From Verrucomicrobiaceae bacterium (lineage in GTDB: Bacteria; Verrucomicrobiota; Verrucomicrobiia; Verrucomicrobiales; Akkermansiaceae): a stretch of 64,000 nt of DNA. The notes beneath the pieces were generated by a model, which had not been told where the DNA came from, made no database searches, and was given only the letters and a program-made list of their open reading frames with translations. Numbering within the stretch: position 1 is the first letter of the stretch; every line of letters begins with the position of its first letter. The translations under genes and the position numbers were made by a program. The stretch lies in contig JAIYDP010000384.1 of the NCBI GenBank assembly GCA_027487435.1, positions 1 to 64,000 of the forward strand. Reading direction: 5' to 3'. This document shows, piece by piece, positions 59,112 to 64,000 of the stretch.

Positions 59112-61388
59112 TCAAGAAAAGACACGAACGCGGAATACTGAGGCTGGGGTGCCGTGTGTGGCGTGGATGCGCAGGGAGAGTTTTGATGTTTGCAGCGTAG
59201 TTGGGAATGTATGCAGGTATCGTGTGGAATGGTTGTTGCGTGCTTCGAACAATACTGCACCCGTTTCGTCGAGAAGATCGAAATCTTTGACGAGGAATGG
59301 CACTGTTTCTTCTGGATGAGTCATGAGGACACTTTCCATGGCGTGATCCCAATCGGGATCGAATTCGACGATGATGCGATTGATCGAAACCGACTCGACC
59401 CAGCTTAGGTGCAACTCGGGAGTGGTGTCGGCGGGGTCGGCAACCCAGGCATTCGGGGTGATGGTCGGGCGAGCGGGGCCGTAAGTGACTTCGCTCGGTG
59501 CGAAACATTGCAATGGTGGATCGATGGTGAGCGCGAGGTTGTGACCTGCGGGACGGCGTTTGGGCAACCAAAACTCGAAGGTGTCGATGCCGATGCCGTC
59601 GGGAGGCGATTGCAAGTTGGAGGTAGCGACTTGCTTGTTGCAGGCGCTGGTCACTGCGATGATGCCGGTGATGCGTTGGTCGCTGAGTCGAACATGGATT
59701 GCGTGATTTTCACAGAGTTGAACGAAGTAGTATCCATCGCGGTCGATTTCTTTGGCGAAATGGACTTGTGCCGCAGATTCGCCTGCGGTGAGATCGAGTT
59801 CGATGACTTCCAGCGTCTCGTCTGGCGTGAAATTGCTCGCCTTTGTCGCACGACGGAGCTCCACGCGGAGTTTGGTCGGGGCTTCAGCATTGCAGAGGAA
59901 GCCGAAGGTCGGGCAGGCACCAGGAGCCAAGGGCAGGAGCATGGCCCAACCACTTTCAAGTTTGATCCATTGGTCGTTGGCCGGAATCTGACTTAGTTGC
60001 AATTCAGAACTGGCGGTGACTGATGCTGTCGATGCGAGGTCGGCGGAGTCGATGACATGGCGATTGGGAAGGTATTGACCACTGCGATCAAGGCGGAGTT
60101 GCAATTCACGCAGACCATCGCCATGGGAAAGAGCGCGAGGAGCGACACCGAGTTCGCGGCAAAGAGCTGCTGCCACGCCGACGGCTTGGCCGCCAGCAGC
60201 GCAGGTTGCCATCACGCGAGTGGAACCGAAGGCCACGTGAGTCGCGCTGATGATACGTCCGGCGAGGAACAGGTTGTTGATGTTTTTGCTGTAATGGCAG
60301 CGATAGGGGATGCCGTAAACGCCTTTGGCGTGCCACTGGGTGCAGCCAGAGCGCTCCGAATAGACGCCATCAGCCGGGTGAAGATCCACTGCCCAGCCGC
60401 CGTGGACGAAAACATCCTCGAACGGCGTTTGCTCGACGACGTCTTGTTGACGGATCATGTAATCGCCCTCGAAGCGGCGGCTTTCGCGCTTGCCAGGAAT
60501 CGTGCCGACCCATTCGAGTTGCATGGTTTCGGCTTCAGGGAATTTGCCGGAATTTTTGAAATAATTCCAAACGCCGTAGATGACTTTCCAGAGTTCCCAT
60601 TTGATCTCCTCCGTTTGATGGATGGTATCGAGACGACCACCGTATTCGAGCCACCAGAAGTTGCAGCCTTGCATGTTGGTGTGAAACTGCCGATAGCGTG
60701 GGATTTTGGTGATATCGTCCAAGGCCCAGCTTGGCGGCACGAACTTCACAGGTGTGCCGATGTCTTTGCTGTAGAAATACATCGAATGCCCTAACAACTG
60801 CCCGTAGGCAGCATCGGGAGCGAAGCCTTCGTCAAATTCTTCTTTGGTTTCTGCGCCCATGCGGAAAGCAGCACCGGACATGAAGCCGATGATGCCATCG
60901 CCCGAGGCATCGCAAAATAGCGGCGCTTGCAGGAGGTAGCGCGTCGAGTTTTGCGAACAGAACGCGTGGACTGCGGAGATGGTATCGGGGTCACTTTTTT
61001 CGACATCCACAGCGGCAGTGTTCAGCAATAAAGTGAGATTGCTTTCCTGCATGCATTTTTCCAGCAAGATGGTATCAAAAATCATCGCATTGCCCTGGCG
61101 GTTACGATAAAGGTTTTCCTCCATGATTTCATTGATGATACCGCCTTCACGCGACCATCGATTGTTGTTGCCCATGTGAGATGTCGCGCCGAGCACCCAG
61201 AGGCGGACTTCGCTCGAAGCATTGCCTCCAAGCACAGGACGGTCTTGCACAAGCACGACCTTCAGTCCCTCGCGGGCGGCAGAGATGGCGCAACAAGCAC
61301 CAGCGAGTCCGCCACCAACGACCACGAGATCGGCTTGGTGAGTGACGCACTTGAGTTCACGACGATGAGTAGGATTTTCGATAATCAT
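59112..61388 (-). CDS. FAD-dependent oxidoreductase (FAD_oxidored family) with C-terminal accessory domain
   Basis: ADLVVVGGGLAGACCAISAAREGLKVVLVQDRPVLGGNASSEVRLW; FCDASGDGIIGFMSGA. Confidence 0.85.
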   Translation of the reverse strand: MIIENPTHRRELKCVTHQADLVVVGGGLAGACCAISAAREGLKVVLVQDRPVLGGNASSEVRLWVLGATSHMGNNNRWSREGGIINEIMEENLYRNRQGNAMIFDTILLEKCMQESNLTLLLNTAAVDVEKSDPDTISAVHAFCSQNSTRYLLQAPLFCDASGDGIIGFMSGAAFRMGAETKEEFDEGFAPDAAYGQLLGHSMYFYSKDIGTPVKFVPPSWALDDITKIPRYRQFHTNMQGCNFWWLEYGGRLDTIHQTEEIKWELWKVIYGVWNYFKNSGKFPEAETMQLEWVGTIPGKRESRRFEGDYMIRQQDVVEQTPFEDVFVHGGWAVDLHPADGVYSERSGCTQWHAKGVYGIPYRCHYSKNINNLFLAGRIISATHVAFGSTRVMATCAAGGQAVGVAAALCRELGVAPRALSHGDGLRELQLRLDRSGQYLPNRHVIDSADLASTASVTASSELQLSQIPANDQWIKLESGWAMLLPLAPGACPTFGFLCNAEAPTKLRVELRRATKASNFTPDETLEVIELDLTAGESAAQVHFAKEIDRDGYYFVQLCENHAIHVRLSDQRITGIIAVTSACNKQVATSNLQSPPDGIGIDTFEFWLPKRRPAGHNLALTIDPPLQCFAPSEVTYGPARPTITPNAWVADPADTTPELHLSWVESVSINRIIVEFDPDWDHAMESVLMTHPEETVPFLVKDFDLLDETGAVLFEARNNHSTRYLHTFPTTLQTSKLSLRIHATHGTPASVFRVRVFS

Positions 61389-61406
61389 AGCTGTAGAAGA
61401 ATGGTC

Positions 61407-62789
61407 TTAGGAGAGTTTTGGGTCTTTGCTGCGCAAGATGCCACCGAGCCAAAGCAGTAGTAGTGCGAGAGGATGCAAGAAGGCCATGGCGAGAAACCAT
61501 GAGCCGTAGCCTTTGCCAGAAACCATTTCGAGCAAACCGCCCATGAGCTTTTGGAAGGCAATGTCCATAAACCCAGGCGGCTTGGTGGATGGGCCGGAGA
61601 CCATCGAAGCGACGATCATGTTCATGATGATCCCACCTATCGTGCTGCCAGCGGCAACGACGCTAAAGATGGTGCCAAGTGAATGCTTGGGTGAAACATC
61701 GACAATCAAGGCGCTGATGTTGATCAACCACGATAGCGAGGCAAACACCACAACGCTGGTAAAAACCATCGCCAAGGGGAGTCCGGAAGCACTCGATATG
61801 AAGGGCGAAATGGGCATCAGTGCCGCGCAACCAAGCATCACCCAAAGGCGGGCTTTGATTGGCGAAACTCCGCGCTTGATGAGCCAACCAGAGAGCCATC
61901 CGCCTGCGAGCGAGCCGACACCTGCTGCGGCATACACGACCCAGGTGATGGAGAGTTCGGATTGCGGCACTTGGCGATCCGCATTGAGGTACTTGGTGAA
62001 CCAAAATTGATAGAAATACCAGACAGGGTCGGTCATCAAGCGAGCGAAGAGCAGCAGCCAAAGCGGTTTGAACGACAGCACTTGGCTCCAACTCCAGGGC
62101 TGAGCGTTGACCACTTCTTGACCTTTTTCATCTTCTTCGATGTGCGCCAATTCTTCGGTTGTGACGTAAGGGCTTTGTTGAGGTTTGCGGAAAAGCAGCA
62201 GCCAAGGAATCACCCAAATCAGGCCTGCAAGTCCAGTGATCAAAAATGCCATGCGCCAGCCTGTGCCGTGACCAAATAGGCCATTCACCCATGGCAATTT
62301 TTCTGCGTAATTGTATTCCGCGAGAGGAATGACGATGTATGGTGCCACTGTAGCACCAATCGTGGCTCCCATGGTGTAGAATCCAATGGCTAGAGCGCGT
62401 TCACGAGAGGGAAACCACTCGGAGACAATCTTCGATGCCGCAGGCCAAACTCCCGCTTCACCAAGCCCGAGAGAAAATCGCATGACACTGATCGATTTCA
62501 TGCCCTGAGCCCAAGCGGTGACGACATTCGAAAGCGACCACCAAAGGACAAAAAGCAGGGTGCTGTTTCTCGTGCCGATGCGATCGACGAGCTTGCCCGC
62601 TAAGAGGTAGGCGATGGTGTAGGCAATGAGGAAAATATTGACGATGTTGGCGTAATCGCGGTCATCGAGACCAAGATCTTTTTGGATTGTAGGGGCAAGA
62701 GCCGACAGCGTTTGACGATCGACATAATTGAGAACCGCAGAGAGAAAAACTAGCACGATGATCCACCATCGCATTCCGGGAATCTTCAT
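61407..62789 (-). CDS. MFS transporter (hexuronate/ACS-family-like)
   Basis: MRWWIIVLVFLSAVLNYVDRQTLSALAPTIQKDLGL, RFSLGLGEAGVWPAASKIVSEWFPSRERALAIGFYTMGATIGATVAP. Confidence 0.88.
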   Translation of the reverse strand: MKIPGMRWWIIVLVFLSAVLNYVDRQTLSALAPTIQKDLGLDDRDYANIVNIFLIAYTIAYLLAGKLVDRIGTRNSTLLFVLWWSLSNVVTAWAQGMKSISVMRFSLGLGEAGVWPAASKIVSEWFPSRERALAIGFYTMGATIGATVAPYIVIPLAEYNYAEKLPWVNGLFGHGTGWRMAFLITGLAGLIWVIPWLLLFRKPQQSPYVTTEELAHIEEDEKGQEVVNAQPWSWSQVLSFKPLWLLLFARLMTDPVWYFYQFWFTKYLNADRQVPQSELSITWVVYAAAGVGSLAGGWLSGWLIKRGVSPIKARLWVMLGCAALMPISPFISSASGLPLAMVFTSVVVFASLSWLINISALIVDVSPKHSLGTIFSVVAAGSTIGGIIMNMIVASMVSGPSTKPPGFMDIAFQKLMGGLLEMVSGKGYGSWFLAMAFLHPLALLLLWLGGILRSKDPKLS

Positions 62790-62792
62790 GGA

Positions 62793-64000
62793 TCAAGGGG
62801 TAGGAACGGATTTGGTGGAAGCATCCCATTTCAGGTATGCGAGGCTGATGCACCAAGAGGCACCGTAGTTGACCCAGCCTTCGGCATGGCGATGCGCTGC
62901 AGTGGGTGTGAAGGGATACATTTCGCTGCCAGGCAAGCTGGAAATGTTGCCGCGGGTCGTTTCTAGGCGTGCGCAAACATTGTCTTTGTGAGACCATGGC
63001 CAGCCTTGTTCGATTTCAGGAAAGCCCATTTGCGGTTTGCTCGGCGCGGCAGCAAGGCGCGGATTGCGACCGAAAACGTGATCGATGGAGCCATAGCATA
63101 CTTGCTGTATGCGCTCTTGTTTTTCAGGGCCGACTACCCATGAAGCGGCGATCAAGCATGCGGGCAAGCTGGCGGAGTTTCCGACATCGTTGATTTTCGG
63201 AATGGTCCAATGTGTCTCCATGTCGTAACGGCGGAAGTCCCAGAGATTATCCGAACGACTTAGAGCGACATCGACCCATGCGCTGATTTTTTCTTTCAGA
63301 CCCGAAGGGGCGTGTTGCGGGTATTTTTGCAAAAGCCAGACGAGGTTCGGAATCGTGCGGTGCTCGCTCATGCGGTGACCTTTGGTGGTGCGAGGGTCAT
63401 TCCAATCGAGGTTTTTGATGCACCACTCTGCTTGCATGATGGCGGCATCGAGGTAGATCTTCGCGTCATCGCGTTTTTCGCGCAGCGCGACTTCATGCAT
63501 GATCAGGTTTGGCACAATCGAATGACCAGGCGCATGGCGACCTTTGTAGGGATGGAGCAAGCCACCCATGGGGTTGCCCTCCTTGAGTTGCTCAGGAGCA
63601 AGATAGGTCTTGGGCTGCCACCACTTGCTGATTTCTAACGAAGGCTTCCAGTTAGCAAAACAGAAATCGCGGCATTTTTTGTAGAATGATTCCGGCAGCC
63701 AAGGTTGCAGTGACGGCCATGCCCAGAGGACATAAGCGACTTGCTCTACGGTCTGCGCGTGGATTTTTCGCTTATCGGGATCGCCACTTGGGTCCTTGGT
63801 GGCTGGGTTGCAGAGATAAAACCCCGTTCCCCAATGGATCAATTTTACTACGTCAGGCGCGTCTGGCTTGGGAGCTTCGAGTTCATAGTAGGCGAGAACG
63901 GCGTCCATGACTCCCTCGGGGTTGGGGTTTTTCGCATCGAAACGGAATGTCGGCGCGGAAACGCGGGCTTTGTCGGATGCCCAATCAATCTGCCGCGGCA
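62793..64000 (-). CDS. Putative glycoside hydrolase-like protein, 5' part beyond the window
   Basis: ORF open to the window edge (upstream codons ..SAPTFRFDAKNPNPEGV before the listed Met); CYGSIDHVFGRNP; C-terminus complete. Confidence 0.5.
   Translation of the reverse strand, partial: PRQIDWASDKARVSAPTFRFDAKNPNPEGVMDAVLAYYELEAPKPDAPDVVKLIHWGTGFYLCNPATKDPSGDPDKRKIHAQTVEQVAYVLWAWPSLQPWLPESFYKKCRDFCFANWKPSLEISKWWQPKTYLAPEQLKEGNPMGGLLHPYKGRHAPGHSIVPNLIMHEVALREKRDDAKIYLDAAIMQAEWCIKNLDWNDPRTTKGHRMSEHRTIPNLVWLLQKYPQHAPSGLKEKISAWVDVALSRSDNLWDFRRYDMETHWTIPKINDVGNSASLPACLIAASWVVGPEKQERIQQVCYGSIDHVFGRNPRLAAAPSKPQMGFPEIEQGWPWSHKDNVCARLETTRGNISSLPGSEMYPFTPTAAHRHAEGWVNYGASWCISLAYLKWDASTKSVPTP

Noticed and set aside
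60057-60794. 245-aa plus-strand ORF opposite the FAD oxidoreductase
   Set aside because: Shadow ORF; no motif, and the opposite strand carries a full FAD-binding family protein.

Overview
64-kb chromosomal window, probably from a Verrucomicrobiota/PVC-group bacterium. That placement is inferred from a PSD1 cytochrome (DUF1549/DUF1553) + DUF1501 + PVC-type HEAT/CxxCH gene set and the overall gene content. Most of the window is housekeeping: three tRNAs, a CcoI-like P-ATPase, split metH, a Sco/DUF420 oxidase-assembly cluster, hisD, prfC, a class B PBP, a hybrid histidine kinase, eno, a phosphohexomutase, a KAS-like enzyme, upp, ispF, pyruvate dehydrogenase E1a/E1b/E2, and a sugar-catabolism cluster at the right end. 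The most unusual feature is in metH. A complete-looking REP-associated tyrosine transposase (RAYT/Y1) lies in frame inside the MetH reactivation domain, bounded by perfect 30-bp inverted repeats that each contain a REP-like hairpin. The inserted segment is 705 bp (235 codons) and the host frame is open on both sides. Other unexplained structure: two adjacent, mutually inverted arrays of 21-bp repeats (33001-33397); a dispersed MITE-like repeat in three copies (about 474, 3190 and 44036); an ispF remnant with an internal deletion at 36.68 kb that, together with intact ispF at 44.3 kb, brackets an adhesin/outer-membrane-protein island; and a 94-bp inverted-repeat element at that island's left edge. 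All calls come from reading the sequence and the supplied translations; no database search was run.
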